Below are positions 46,574 through 56,053 of a DNA stretch of 64,000 nt, one piece after another. The stretch is taken from NCBI RefSeq assembly GCF_001704615.3, contig NZ_CP029397.2, positions 2,294,001 through 2,358,000 on the forward strand, written 5' to 3'. Position numbers and translations under genes: made by a program. The DNA is from Acinetobacter defluvii. Its GTDB lineage: Bacteria > Pseudomonadota > Gammaproteobacteria > Pseudomonadales > Moraxellaceae. The notes below the pieces were generated by a model. The model was given only the letters and a program-made list of their open reading frames with translations. It did not search any database and was not told where the DNA came from. How positions within the stretch are numbered: position 1 is the stretch's first letter; each line of letters starts with the position of its first letter.

Positions 46574-47554
46574 ATGGAAGTTCGACAGCGTGGTTTAATG
46601 GCAGGTGTATTGATGGCTGCCTTGGTTGCTGCACCCTTAGCAGAAGCTAAACGTGCAGGTGGCGGTAAAAGTCATGGTATGAGCCGTTCTACAACTTCGA
46701 GTCAGTCTTACTCACAACCTCGACAAACTACGCCTGTACAACAACCAATGCCTGCTCAAAACAGCCAACAAAAGTCAGGTTCTGGTGTAGGTAAAATGGT
46801 TGCTGCTGGTGTTGCAGGTGCAGCAGTCGGTGCTATTGCAGCCAATGCAATGGCGGATGACAACAACCAAACACAAACCAATGATGCTGAATTAGCAAAA
46901 CAACAAGCTGCTCCTGAACAAGAGGAAAAAGGTGGCATACCTAGTTGGATTTGGCTCATTCTAATTGCAGGTGCTGCATTCTTCTTGTTCCGTAAATTCG
47001 GTGCAAAAAAAAAATTAGCAGCTTCTAACCCTTATGCACCAAACAATGCAGGACCAAGCACAGCACCATTTGGTCGTTCATCTGCATCACAAAATGGCGA
47101 TAACACCAATATTTTTGGTCAATCTGTAGCCGGTTCTGCTGCGCAAGCACCATTTGGTGCAGCATCAATGCAAAGTGGTCAGCAATTACCAGATGGTAGT
47201 GAACCTGCTGCATTCTTGCGTGTAGCACGCCAACGTTTTAATCATATTCAATCCATGAACACTGCAAGTAACATTAGTGAGATTCAGCGTTATTTAACGC
47301 CTGATCTTTATCAGTCTATGTATAGCGATATCATGGCAAACCAAGATCAAGATGTTGCTGAGTTTTCTAACTTAAATGCGATGGTGACTGATTCAGCGAC
47401 AGAAAATGGTCAATATGTCGTCAGTGTTCGTTTTACAGGAACTGTTAGCGAAGACTTGAACAGTCAAGCTGTTCCATTTACAGAAATCTGGCACTTTGTA
47501 AAACCAGTTGGTTCTACACAAGATTGGCTGGTTGCTGGTATTCAACAAGCTTGA
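46574..47554 (+). CDS. Tim44-domain protein, membrane-anchored
   Basis: A 326-residue protein. A signal or anchor lies at 5-25 (MAGVLMAALVAAPLAEA), followed by a low-complexity Ser/Gln/Gly linker, a Gly/Ala-rich helix (VGKMVAAGVAGAAVGAIAAN), and a transmembrane segment near 125-140 (SWIWLILIAGAAFFLFRKFG). Residues 205-325 form a Tim44-like domain (FLRVARQRFNHIQSMNTA, then EIWHFVKP). Bacterial members are uncharacterised. Well-formed AGGA ribosome site; terminator follows. Confidence 0.85.
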   Translation: MEVRQRGLMAGVLMAALVAAPLAEAKRAGGGKSHGMSRSTTSSQSYSQPRQTTPVQQPMPAQNSQQKSGSGVGKMVAAGVAGAAVGAIAANAMADDNNQTQTNDAELAKQQAAPEQEEKGGIPSWIWLILIAGAAFFLFRKFGAKKKLAASNPYAPNNAGPSTAPFGRSSASQNGDNTNIFGQSVAGSAAQAPFGAASMQSGQQLPDGSEPAAFLRVARQRFNHIQSMNTASNISEIQRYLTPDLYQSMYSDIMANQDQDVAEFSNLNAMVTDSATENGQYVVSVRFTGTVSEDLNSQAVPFTEIWHFVKPVGSTQDWLVAGIQQA

Positions 47555-47596
47555 TAAATGTCATGTATTCACATGATTGAAGCATATAAGTATTTT

Positions 47597-47629
47597 AAAA
47601 ACCGAGTAATATCATTGCTCGGTTTTTTC
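47597..47629 (+). terminator. Terminator of the Tim44-domain gene
   Basis: AAAACCGAG / CTCGGTTTT around a 10-nt loop with a T-run. Confidence 0.85.
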
Positions 47630-47778
47630 ATTGTCTTTGCTATAGAGTGAAACTGAAATAAACATGAGAAATACAAAAATAACTCGATTGATTTTACATA
47701 TTATTTAAATTAAAAACAAAAACTTATCTGCAAAAATTCAAAATCTTTCATTTATTTACTATAAAAGCAAAAAAGCCA

Positions 47779-47789
47779 CTGTTGTCAGT
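47779..47789. repeat. Target-site duplication, left copy
   Basis: CTGTTGTCAGT, repeated exactly at 49180-49190 on the other side of the insertion sequence. Eleven bases suits the IS4 family. Confidence 0.95.
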
Positions 47790-47802
47790 TAATGCCAGTC
47801 AG

Positions 47803-49107
47803 TTAAGAAATTGACTGGCATTTTCTTGGATATTTTTGTGCTTTAATTTTCACGACTCGTGAACATTCTCTCTGCCTTTTTTCAGGTAATACAAATATTT
47901 TTGATTGTTCAAATAATTGTGCTAAATGTTTAGGTAAGTTTCCTGCTGACTCTAAAGGCGTATGTCTTAAGATATTGATAATACCTATGGATGCAATATG
48001 GAAACTGATCCTTAAAGGACTGACATTTGCATGTTGGGCGATAAATTTCATCTGTCGTCTCAAAATATTATAAGCTATAAATACACCCCACAATTCTTGA
48101 TACACCAAATCAGGTTGCTTACTTCTTAAAACCTTTGAATCCTGTAAATCACTTTTAATTTCTCGATAACACATTTCTATTTCCCAACGCTGCATATAAA
48201 GCATCGCAAGGTCTTTGAATGGATACGCTTTAGAATCTGTCAATGATGTAATGTAACGCCTCGTTTTTCCTGCATATTCAACTTCAAGCAAACGGGCTTC
48301 CCAATAATCACCTAATGCTGGATTGATCTTTTTTGCTCTTGGTGAAACAGGCATTTTTATCTGAAAGTCATGGGCGGCATTATTGTGAATAACTTCATAA
48401 CGAAGGTTATCTTTTGCACGCATCAACCAATGACTTTCTTCTGCCTGAGATTGCCAACTCACTAAAAAATCAGCAGAGAAGTAAGCACGATCAAATAAGG
48501 TAATACTATGAGCAGGTGCTTTTAATTGACTAGCTAAGGTTAATTCACCTTGATCCATACTGCCAATTTGGGCATCGATCATTTCATGTGTATTGGTATT
48601 CACAAGACAAGTTGCTCTAACTTGTGGATAAGGAACAACTGCTGTTTTCCCTTTAGAAGAGCCAAAGTGCTTAAAGTTTTCTTCGGTATGAGGCATAGAC
48701 CAAACCACGCCGTCTACAGCACAAACGCACAGACCATGAAAGTTATTATATTGTTGTTGTGAGTCTTTAAGCCATGCCTGACTTAATGTTGAAAATAAAG
48801 CACTCATAGGTTCTAAACCTAAGCGCTGTCTTGCCTGTACCGATGCACTAGGTACACAGTATTCTGTTGTACCGAAAACAAGTTGTAATTGCTGAACTAC
48901 ATACCAAATTGGTTGGTTTCGAAATAGAGCAAGTCCAATGACTAACCAAACAACATGTTCAGCAGGAAGTTTTCTTTTTCGAATGGATGCTTTACCTGTT
49001 TGATTTAAGCAATCTTCAATCCAGTTTAAATCAATTAACTCACTAAATTGAGAAAGTGAAGGCAAGGTTTGTTGTAATGTTATATCTAAATTCTGAGATA
49101 ATTTCAT
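47803..49107 (-). CDS. IS4-family DDE transposase
   Basis: A 434-residue transposase. The first Asp is in VCAVDGVVW near residue 130, the second in ITLFDRAYFS near 203, and the Y-(2)-R-(3)-E-(6)-K signature is YMQRWEIEMCYREIK near 310, giving the catalytic Glu. N-terminal helical DNA-binding region is present (LPAEHVVWLVIGLALFRNQ). No ribosome site can be seen; a strong hairpin at 49111-49140 ends 3 bp before the start codon and probably limits translation from read-through mRNA. Complete frame, no lesions. Confidence 0.95.
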   Translation of the reverse strand: MKLSQNLDITLQQTLPSLSQFSELIDLNWIEDCLNQTGKASIRKRKLPAEHVVWLVIGLALFRNQPIWYVVQQLQLVFGTTEYCVPSASVQARQRLGLEPMSALFSTLSQAWLKDSQQQYNNFHGLCVCAVDGVVWSMPHTEENFKHFGSSKGKTAVVPYPQVRATCLVNTNTHEMIDAQIGSMDQGELTLASQLKAPAHSITLFDRAYFSADFLVSWQSQAEESHWLMRAKDNLRYEVIHNNAAHDFQIKMPVSPRAKKINPALGDYWEARLLEVEYAGKTRRYITSLTDSKAYPFKDLAMLYMQRWEIEMCYREIKSDLQDSKVLRSKQPDLVYQELWGVFIAYNILRRQMKFIAQHANVSPLRISFHIASIGIINILRHTPLESAGNLPKHLAQLFEQSKIFVLPEKRQRECSRVVKIKAQKYPRKCQSIS

Positions 49108-49110
49108 AAA

Positions 49111-49140
49111 AAAAAGAGCGTATTTACATACACTCTTTTT
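49111..49140. terminator. Hairpin at the transposase start
   Basis: AAAAAGAGCGTAT / ATACACTCTTTTT around TTAC, with one G-U pair, symmetrical enough to stop transcription in either direction. It stands between lysS-directed transcription and the transposase. Confidence 0.75.
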
Positions 49141-49179
49141 ACAGCATTTTAACTTTTTTTGCTTAACTGACTGGCATTA

Positions 49180-49190
49180 CTGTTGTCAGT
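49180..49190. repeat. Target-site duplication, right copy
   Basis: CTGTTGTCAGT, identical to 47779-47789. Removing the IS and one copy restores a perfect 13-bp hairpin with loop TTGT. Confidence 0.95.
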
Positions 49191-49213
49191 GGCTTTTTTA
49201 TTTATATCAAAAT

Positions 49214-50740
49214 TTAGTTTTTATGACGCATATGTGGAAATAAAATTACATCACGAATACTTGCAGCATTTGCAAAAAGCATCACCAAACGGTCGATCCC
49301 GATGCCTTCCCCTGCTGTAGGCGGTAAACCATATTCTAATGCTTCGATAAAGTCTGCATCATAATGCATTGCTTCATCATCACCCGCATCTTTTTCTTCT
49401 ACTTGCGCTTGGAAACGTTCTGCTTGGTCGATCGGGTCATTTAATTCTGAGAAACCATTTGCCAACTCACGACCACCGATGAAGAATTCAAAACGATCGG
49501 TAATATGTGGATTATCATCATTACGACGTGCAAGTGGAGACGTTTCCGCAGGATATTCAGTAATGAAGGTCGGCTGACGTAACTTGGTTTCTACTGTTTC
49601 TTCAAATACGATGGTTTGAAGTTTACCTAAACCAAAGCCTGGTTTTACTTGCTCTTTCAGTTCATTTTTAACGAAGTCTGCAAGGAAGTCACGATCACCC
49701 ACATTTTCAGGTGTGAACTGTGGATTGTGTTCCAAAATCGCATCAAACATTGAGATTTTCTTAAATGGACCTTTGAAGCTATATACTTCTTCACCATAAG
49801 GCACATCGGTTGAACCCAAGATATCGATTGCTAATTTTTCAAGCATGTTTTCAGTCAAAGCCATTAAGTCTTTGTAATCTGCATAGGCTTGGTAGAATTC
49901 AATCATGGTGAATTCTGGGTTATGACGGGTAGAAACACCTTCATTACGGAAGTTACGGTTAATTTCGAATACACGCTCGAAACCACCTACCACCAAACGT
50001 TTCAAATAAAGCTCAGGCGCAATACGTAAGAACAATGGCATATCTAAAGCATTATGATGTGTTTCAAATGGACGTGCAGATGCACCCCCTGGAATCACAT
50101 GCATCATTGGTGTTTCAACTTCCATGAAACGTTCGTTAGTTAAATATGAACGAATACCTGACACCACTTTGGCACGTATCTCAAAAGTTTTACGGGTTTC
50201 TTCATTCACGATTAAATCTAAATAACGTTTACGATATTTCGCTTCAGTATCAGATAAACCATGGAATTTATCTGGAAGTGGGCGTAGTGATTTAGTCAGT
50301 AATTCGAAATGTTCAATATGAACATACAGATCACCTTTACCTGAACGACCGATATAACCTTCTACCGCAATAATATCGCCAAGGTCTAAGCTTTTAATTG
50401 TGTTTAATACTTCAGGCGCAAGTTCTTTACGTGCAACATATAACTGAATACGACCTGTCATGTCCTGAATCACGATGAATGAACCACGGTTCAACATCAC
50501 ACGACCCGCCACTTTTACATAAACTTTATCACCAGCTTCAATTTGTTCTTTAGATTGATCAGCGAATTGGTCTTGTAAATCTTGGGCATAATGTTCACGC
50601 TTAAAGGTGTTTGGCCATGGGCTAACACCTGTTTCCTTAGCGTGATCTTGAATTTGCTTGAGCTTGGCATGACGCTGTGCAATTAAATCGTTTTCGGAAA
50701 TGTGTTGTTCAGAAGTCGATTGAGCGTTGTGTTGCGTCAT
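49214..50740 (-). CDS. lysS: Lysyl-tRNA synthetase, class II
   Basis: A 508-residue class II LysRS. I start at the ATG at 50740 ([12 protein letters not shown]), preceded by GAGG; the ATG 13 codons earlier has no such site. It has the OB-fold anticodon domain in the first 150 residues, motif 1 with [21 protein letters not shown], motif 2 [19 protein letters not shown] and motif 3 [13 protein letters not shown]. Charges tRNA-Lys. Its terminator has been split by the IS, so transcripts may run toward the IS hairpin at 49111-49140. Confidence 0.97.
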   Translation of the reverse strand: MTQHNAQSTSEQHISENDLIAQRHAKLKQIQDHAKETGVSPWPNTFKREHYAQDLQDQFADQSKEQIEAGDKVYVKVAGRVMLNRGSFIVIQDMTGRIQLYVARKELAPEVLNTIKSLDLGDIIAVEGYIGRSGKGDLYVHIEHFELLTKSLRPLPDKFHGLSDTEAKYRKRYLDLIVNEETRKTFEIRAKVVSGIRSYLTNERFMEVETPMMHVIPGGASARPFETHHNALDMPLFLRIAPELYLKRLVVGGFERVFEINRNFRNEGVSTRHNPEFTMIEFYQAYADYKDLMALTENMLEKLAIDILGSTDVPYGEEVYSFKGPFKKISMFDAILEHNPQFTPENVGDRDFLADFVKNELKEQVKPGFGLGKLQTIVFEETVETKLRQPTFITEYPAETSPLARRNDDNPHITDRFEFFIGGRELANGFSELNDPIDQAERFQAQVEEKDAGDDEAMHYDADFIEALEYGLPPTAGEGIGIDRLVMLFANAASIRDVILFPHMRHKN

Positions 50741-50857
50741 CTCTGCCTCAAATTTTTTATCAATAAACGGAAGTTGCATAGCATAGCAGATTTACAACAT
50801 AATAAGCAGCATACAATCACAGCAATTTCTAATAAAGCCTACTTAAATATTCAACCT

Positions 50858-51571
50858 ATGTCTAAATTCTCTATTATTTTTTTAAGCAACTTAATTTTCA
50901 TAACAGCTGCATGGGCGACTGAGCAAAATAATTCCAATCAAACAATTACTTCCGCACCAAGCCTCCACACTTTAAATAGACTGGAACACACCAATTTAAA
51001 CACTGAAGATTATGTTTGGAAAATTGAACTCATTGCTGACCCTGAACATAAAGGCATTTCCCACAAATTACTCAATCCAAACCCCAAATTCCCAATGTTA
51101 GATCAACGTGCTTTAGAACTGGCACAAAATTATCGATATGAAGAACTCGAAAAGTTAAAGCAAATGTCGCTTGAGCAATATGAAAGCTCTATGAAGAATA
51201 CTGTGCAACCTACAACCAGCTATATTTTAAATATTCAATTTCCCTTGGGTATCGCTTGGAAAAAACAACCCCGTTTCCAACGTTTAGCGGAGATTTCAGC
51301 AAAATTTTGTAAACTGCGAGAAGATGATCCTTTTTACGAACAAGCTGTGATCCGTAAAGATCGTAGTTATATCTTTAAAACTAAACTTTTTGTAAACAGC
51401 AATGGTGTTGTGAATACTGTCAATTTACTCAATCCTTCATCAGATACAACCTTAAATAATTTAGTCTATAAGGAGCTAATTTCTTCACAATTTCACCCCT
51501 ATAATGAAAATGGAATACCTACACATTTTGAAGCTGAGCAACCTATACAGTTAGTCTGCCCACAAAGATAA
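50858..51571 (+). CDS. Secreted hypothetical protein
   Basis: A 237-residue protein. I start at the ATG at 50858, giving the signal peptide MSKFSIIFLSNLIFITAAWA; the longer frame runs back into lysS and lacks a signal. The middle LLNPNPKFPMLDQRALELAQ and the C-terminal KTKLFVNSNGVVNTVNLLNP with LISSQFHPYNENG resemble the beta-alpha-beta pattern of TonB C-terminal-like domains, but no membrane anchor is present. Periplasmic by prediction. Function unknown. Divergent from lysS. Confidence 0.7.
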   Translation: MSKFSIIFLSNLIFITAAWATEQNNSNQTITSAPSLHTLNRLEHTNLNTEDYVWKIELIADPEHKGISHKLLNPNPKFPMLDQRALELAQNYRYEELEKLKQMSLEQYESSMKNTVQPTTSYILNIQFPLGIAWKKQPRFQRLAEISAKFCKLREDDPFYEQAVIRKDRSYIFKTKLFVNSNGVVNTVNLLNPSSDTTLNNLVYKELISSQFHPYNENGIPTHFEAEQPIQLVCPQR

Positions 51572-51932
51572 ATAATCTAAAAACATCACCCTTTATACCT
51601 AGAACTTTAGTCTGAGCTTTATATCTCACTCAGCATTTTAGTAAATCCACATCATCAAAAACTTTTTACTTATGCTTAAAGCAATACTATTTCAAAACCC
51701 ATAAAAACTATTAAAACAAATATTTAGATAAATTTTTAGCTAAAAAAATATTAGCTCATCCGCATTTTTTAGATCAACCAGCAAAAACTAAAATGCTTCT
51801 GCGAAAGCCTTAGACCAAAATCTAACTATATTTTCAAAAGATGATGCGTACAATATTTTTAGAAATAGTTGAAAAATAAACTATATCAACCCGACTCTCT
51901 TTGTGAAAAAAGACAGTTTTAACGTGATAAAA
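51572..51932. other. Gene-free AT-rich stretch
   Basis: About 360 bp with no terminator hairpin, RNA or open frame that I can support between the secreted hypothetical and the YqiA-like gene. Confidence 0.45.
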
Positions 51933-52436
51933 ATGAATATGTATATGTCAAAAATATTATTTATGCATGGGCTTGATTCGTCCAAAGATTCAACTAAGTT
52001 TCATGCACTAAATGCTACACAAAAGTATTGTATTGATATTGATTATCGCAATTTAAATTATGACACAGTGGCAGAGCTATATCAGGATATTATCCAAAAA
52101 ATTCAACCTAAACTTATTGTCGGGCATAGTTTAGGCGGTTATTGGGCATTAAAAATGTCACAAGTTTTTCGTATTCCTGCCATCGTTGCCAATCCAAGCT
52201 TACATCCTGATTTTCGAGCAGATTACGCACCGATCACAGAGTATGATTTAGAACATGATATTCCACAAACAGCATATATAGAATTAGGTGATGAAATTCT
52301 TGATATGTATGAAACTTCAAATATTTTAGAACCTTATATGTATGTAGAAATGATGCAAGGTGGACATCACCGCTTAGCATCACCTGAAAATTTAAATCAC
52401 ATGATTAAATATATGCAAGATACTTTTGTCATATAA
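51933..52436 (+). CDS. YqiA/YcfP-family alpha/beta hydrolase
   Basis: A 167-residue esterase-like protein of the UPF0227 group. Early LFMHGLDSSKDSTKF is the oxyanion-side signature, the nucleophile elbow is VGHSLGGYWAL near residue 80, and the terminal QGGHHRLASPENL supplies His. Start is uncertain: ATGs at 51933 and 51945 are both possible and no ribosome site is clear. Small cytosolic esterase of unknown natural substrate. Confidence 0.8.
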   Translation: MNMYMSKILFMHGLDSSKDSTKFHALNATQKYCIDIDYRNLNYDTVAELYQDIIQKIQPKLIVGHSLGGYWALKMSQVFRIPAIVANPSLHPDFRADYAPITEYDLEHDIPQTAYIELGDEILDMYETSNILEPYMYVEMMQGGHHRLASPENLNHMIKYMQDTFVI

Positions 52437-52468
52437 AAAGCCTTGCAAGCATATACTCACAAGGCTTT
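52437..52468. terminator. Shared terminator, hydrolase / apt
   Basis: AAAGCCTTG / CAAGGCTTT around a 14-nt loop. The T-run is better on the minus (apt) side. Confidence 0.7.
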
Positions 52469-52504
52469 AAAAATTATTTTAGAATGATTAACTTAACAAC
52501 TTAA

Positions 52505-53047
52505 TTAAGCAACTGCAGCTTCAGGTTTAGATTGTTCATCTAACACAGACCAAATATTTAAACCAAGATCACCATGCAAATCTTGCAAATCGAGGAAAAT
52601 ACTTGCACCTAATACAGTATGATTACACTTATTCATCAACTGTTTTACCGCTTTTAAAGTACCGCCTGTTGCCAATACGTCATCCACAATCATGACTTTT
52701 TGTGGCTGAATTTCTGCTGACATTTCTAGACGATCTAAACCATATTCAAGGCTATATCCGACACCGATCACAGGTGGTGGTAATTTTCCAGCTTTACGCA
52801 CCAACAATAAACCCTTGCCTGTACGCTGTGCCAATAAGCTTGCTAAAACAAAACCACGTGCTTCTACAGCCACAAAACTTTCAACTTGTGCAAGCTGTTC
52901 TGTAGGAATACTTGCAATTAATGCATCGGTGAGTGGTTCAAGATTTTTCATGAAAAGTGGTGTTAAATCATAAAAACAAATCCCAGGTTTTGGGAAATCT
53001 TGGACAGTACGAATATGAGACCACAAAGCTGTAGACATGTTCATCAT
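52505..53047 (-). CDS. apt: Adenine phosphoribosyltransferase
   Basis: A 180-residue type I PRTase that salvages adenine to AMP. The PRPP-binding loop is VMIVDDVLATGGT near residue 122 and AVEARGFVLASLLA near 63 is the Apt signature. The frame begins MMNMSTALW; starts at 53047, 53044 or 53038 are possible and none has a clear ribosome site. Single gene. Confidence 0.93.
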   Translation of the reverse strand: MMNMSTALWSHIRTVQDFPKPGICFYDLTPLFMKNLEPLTDALIASIPTEQLAQVESFVAVEARGFVLASLLAQRTGKGLLLVRKAGKLPPPVIGVGYSLEYGLDRLEMSAEIQPQKVMIVDDVLATGGTLKAVKQLMNKCNHTVLGASIFLDLQDLHGDLGLNIWSVLDEQSKPEAAVA

Positions 53048-53616
53048 TGGGAGAGTGTATCAAGAAAAGAATGACCTAATTTTAACCAGAATATGGATAT
53101 TTTTAAAGTCACTAAATCAATGAAAAATCAGTTCATTTTTATAAGTTATTGATTTAACAATGGTCATTTATTTACTAAATGTTAACTATTGATTATTTTA
53201 ATCACATTATACTAAAAAATCTTATAGAAAGCTGTTAGACCATCGTCTAAATACTACCATTTTCACTTAATTTATCCTGAATAAAAAAATGCAAGATAAA
53301 ATAGCTTTTCATTTTCAATTAAGACGCAGCATCCCCCCAAAACTTAACAAATGCGCTAAAACTTAAAATTAAATTTATGATTGTCTAACAAAAACACCCT
53401 AAATTTGCCCAAACAACCGTGCTTTTGTCCTACTCTGCCATTCAGCTTTAGGATTAGTTCGGTAAACTCCCATATTTATTTTACATTCGTTCTTGAACTA
53501 CGTAAAAATTTGTTTGAATATGTACCTATTGCAATGCATATCACTCGCATCAAAGTAATAGCAAGATTTGTGACTGACAGCAAATACAAGCCATCTGTCA
53601 GATTTTGGAGAATTAG
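53048..53616. other. Divergent intergenic region, apt / rubA
   Basis: About 570 bp, AT-rich. An 80-codon frame in it (53381-53620) overlaps rubA and has no coding character. The rubA promoter must lie here; I cannot place it with confidence. Confidence 0.45.
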
Positions 53617-53781
53617 ATGAAAAAATATCAATGCATCGTTTGTGGTTGGATTTATGACGAAGCAGAAGGCTGGCCACAAGATGGCATCGCAGCAGGTACA
53701 AAATGGGAAGACATTCCCGATGACTGGACGTGCCCAGATTGTGGCGTGTCTAAAGCCGATTTTGAAATGGTAGAAGTATAA
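53617..53781 (+). CDS. rubA: Rubredoxin
   Basis: A 54-residue rubredoxin, [20 protein letters not shown] onward, with both CxxC iron knuckles: CIVCG and CPDCG. GGAG lies seven bases ahead of the ATG. It carries one Fe(SCys)4 centre and passes electrons from rubredoxin reductase to alkane hydroxylase. In Acinetobacter ADP1 rubA and rubB are needed for alkane growth and form an operon with estB and oxyR, the same order seen here. A hairpin terminator lies between rubA and rubB. Confidence 0.97.
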   Translation: MKKYQCIVCGWIYDEAEGWPQDGIAAGTKWEDIPDDWTCPDCGVSKADFEMVEV

Positions 53782-53790
53782 TCAGCCCGT

Positions 53791-53818
53791 AAAAGACCAT
53801 GTTTACATGGTCTTTTTT
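53791..53818 (+). terminator. Hairpin between rubA and rubB
   Basis: AAAAGACCATG / CATGGTCTTTT with a 4-nt loop and T-run: a good intrinsic terminator only 10 bp after rubA. Probably a partial stop giving more rubA than rubB mRNA. Confidence 0.75.
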
Positions 53819-53856
53819 ATCACTTGTATAAGATTAAAAGTAGTATGGAGAATGAT

Positions 53857-55047
53857 ATGCAACCAGTTGTCATCATAGGTTCAGGCATGGCGGGTTATAC
53901 CCTAGCAAGAGAATTTCGTAAATTAAACACAGAACAAGAACTTGTGATGATTTGCGCAGATGATGCGGTGAATTATGCAAAACCTACGCTTTCTAACGCT
54001 TTAGCAGGCAATAAAGTCCCTGACCAAATTGGCTTAGGTGATGCAGTAAAAATGGCAACCCAGCTCAATATGCGTATTGAAACTGAAACTTGGGTCAAAT
54101 CAATTGATGCAGAAAAACATCAACTAACGCTTGAAAAAGATGGTCAAGTATCAACACAAGATTATTCAAAATTGATTTTAGCTGTGGGTGCAAATCCGAT
54201 TCGCCTTGCGATCGCTGGTGACGGTAGCGATGATATTCATGTAGTGAACTCCCTGATGGACTATCGTGCCTTCCGTGATTCACTCGATAATTGCTCAACA
54301 GGCGAATGCGATGATAAACGTGTTGTTATTTTAGGTGCAGGCTTAATTGGTTGTGAGTTTGCCAATGATTTACAAAATACAGGACATCAAGTCACAGTAA
54401 TTGATTTAGCGCCTCAACCTTTGGGTCGCCTATTACCGAATCATGTTGCACAAGCATTTAAACAAAATCTTGAAGAATCAGGCATTAAATTTGCCCTTGG
54501 TACCACTGTAGAAAAAGTGTCTAAAACTGAACGTGGTTATGTGATTTCTTTAGCAAATGGTCAATCCTTGGTTGCCGATGTTGTACTTTCTGCAATTGGT
54601 TTACAGCCAAATATTAACCTTGCTAAAACTGCAAATATTGCAACCAGTCGTGGTGTGATTACCAATACCTTATTAGAAACCAACCAAGCCGATATTTATG
54701 CAATTGGGGACTGTGCAGAAGTTAATGGCACTTTACTGCCATATGTTATGCCCTTGATGCAACAAGCACGTGCCTTAGCCAAAACCTTAAGTGGTCAAAG
54801 CACCAATGTCCACTACCCAGCAATGCCTGTAGCAGTAAAAACACCTGCTGCGCCACTAACCGTCTTGCCTGCACCAATTGGCGTGGATGTCACTTGGGAC
54901 AATGAAGAGTTTGACGATGGCATGTTATCAAAAGCAACCGATGCTGAAGGTACACTTCGTGGTTTTGTACTTTTAGGTGCAACTGCAGGTAAACAACGCT
55001 TAGCACTCACTAAACTTGTGCCAGACCTTATTCCAGTCTCTGCTTAA
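53857..55047 (+). CDS. rubB: Rubredoxin reductase (FAD, NADH)
   Basis: A 396-residue flavoprotein. I start at the ATG at 53857, with GGAG five bases upstream. The FAD motif is VVIIGSGMAGYTLAREFRKL, the NADH motif VVILGAGLIGCEFANDL near residue 153, and YAIGDCAEVNG near 280 is the second FAD contact. The C-terminal 60 residues are the rubredoxin-binding type. It reduces RubA with NADH. Confidence 0.95.
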   Translation: MQPVVIIGSGMAGYTLAREFRKLNTEQELVMICADDAVNYAKPTLSNALAGNKVPDQIGLGDAVKMATQLNMRIETETWVKSIDAEKHQLTLEKDGQVSTQDYSKLILAVGANPIRLAIAGDGSDDIHVVNSLMDYRAFRDSLDNCSTGECDDKRVVILGAGLIGCEFANDLQNTGHQVTVIDLAPQPLGRLLPNHVAQAFKQNLEESGIKFALGTTVEKVSKTERGYVISLANGQSLVADVVLSAIGLQPNINLAKTANIATSRGVITNTLLETNQADIYAIGDCAEVNGTLLPYVMPLMQQARALAKTLSGQSTNVHYPAMPVAVKTPAAPLTVLPAPIGVDVTWDNEEFDDGMLSKATDAEGTLRGFVLLGATAGKQRLALTKLVPDLIPVSA

Positions 55048-55102
55048 CGCTCTAGGTTAAGGATGCTCTAAAAACAGAACATCCTTTTTAGGAAAATAAA
55101 AA

Positions 55103-56041
55103 ATGAATAGCGCACTCCAATTTCAAAGCTCTCCATACACCGCTTTTATGCAAGAAACCAAAGTCGATTTAGGCAATGGTATTCAACTGCATGTCGAATC
55201 TGGAGGTGATCCTAAAAACCCAACGATCCTGTTAGTGATGGGCTTGGGTGCGCAAATGTTATTTTGGCCTGATTTTTTTTGTAAGTCATTGATTGATCAA
55301 GGCTATCATGTCATTCGTTTTGACAATCGAGATATCGGTCTATCTTCCAAAATTCGTCATAAAGGTCCACGATTAAATTCATATAAATTAATGGGAAGAT
55401 TTGCATTAGGTTTGCCTAATGATGGCGCACCTTATAACTTATATGATATGGCAGATGATGTAGCACTTTTAATTGATCATTTGGGCTTAGGTAAAGTCAA
55501 TATTTTAGGTGCATCTATGGGCGGTATGATTTCCCAAATTTTAGCTGCCAAATATCCTGAAAAAATTGAAAAAGTGGGTTTGTTATTTACCAGTAATAAT
55601 CAACCCTTACTTCCCCCACCATTTCCAAAGCAACTCTTTAGTTTGATAGGTAAACCTGAATCACATGATGAAGATGGCATTATTAACCATTCACTAAAAG
55701 TTTTTAAAACCATCGGCTCACCGGGTTATATTAATCAAATGGAAGCGATGCAGATCGCACGTAAATTATATCAACGTAGTTACCATCCAGCGGGTGTACT
55801 TCAACAGTTTTTAGCAATATTATGTACAGGCTCATTACTGCAATTAGATAAGCAAATTCAACAGCCAACTTTGGTAGTACATGGCTCACGCGATCGTTTA
55901 CTGCCCCCTAGTCACGGCAAAGCTGTGGCAAAGGCAATCAAAGGCGCTAAATTTGAATTAATTCAAGGAATGGGGCATGATATACCTCCGCACTTTATTC
56001 CTCAGCTTAGCGGTTTATTTGCGCATCATTTTAAATCATAA
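55103..56041 (+). CDS. estB: Alpha/beta hydrolase (EstB)
   Basis: A 312-residue alpha/beta hydrolase. The nucleophile elbow is LGASMGGMISQIL near residue 135, the acid lies in VVHGSRDRLLPP near 265, and the His in IQGMGHDIPPHF near 295. In ADP1 the gene between rubB and oxyR is estB, an esterase, which this matches in place and type. It lies 55 bp after rubB and 12 bp before oxyR. Native substrate not known. Confidence 0.88.
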   Translation: MNSALQFQSSPYTAFMQETKVDLGNGIQLHVESGGDPKNPTILLVMGLGAQMLFWPDFFCKSLIDQGYHVIRFDNRDIGLSSKIRHKGPRLNSYKLMGRFALGLPNDGAPYNLYDMADDVALLIDHLGLGKVNILGASMGGMISQILAAKYPEKIEKVGLLFTSNNQPLLPPPFPKQLFSLIGKPESHDEDGIINHSLKVFKTIGSPGYINQMEAMQIARKLYQRSYHPAGVLQQFLAILCTGSLLQLDKQIQQPTLVVHGSRDRLLPPSHGKAVAKAIKGAKFELIQGMGHDIPPHFIPQLSGLFAHHFKS

Positions 56042-56053
56042 AATTAGGACACT

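Larger units (their letters stand above)
47790..49179 (-). mobile_element. Complete IS4-family insertion sequence, 1390 bp
   Basis: Bounded by perfect 18-bp terminal inverted repeats, TAATGCCAGTCAGTTAAG at 47790-47807 and its complement at 49162-49179, and flanked by the 11-bp duplication CTGTTGTCAGT. It carries one transposase gene whose stop codon lies within the left inverted repeat. The ends and frame are intact, so it may be active. It disrupts what was the lysS terminator. I do not assign a specific IS name. Confidence 0.95.

Noticed and set aside
50702..50857. N-terminal extension of the secreted hypothetical protein
   Set aside because: It overlaps the lysS start, and the internal ATG at 50858 begins a clean signal peptide.
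53381..53620. 79-codon frame upstream of rubA
   Set aside because: Overlaps the rubA start, lacks a ribosome site and has no recognisable features.
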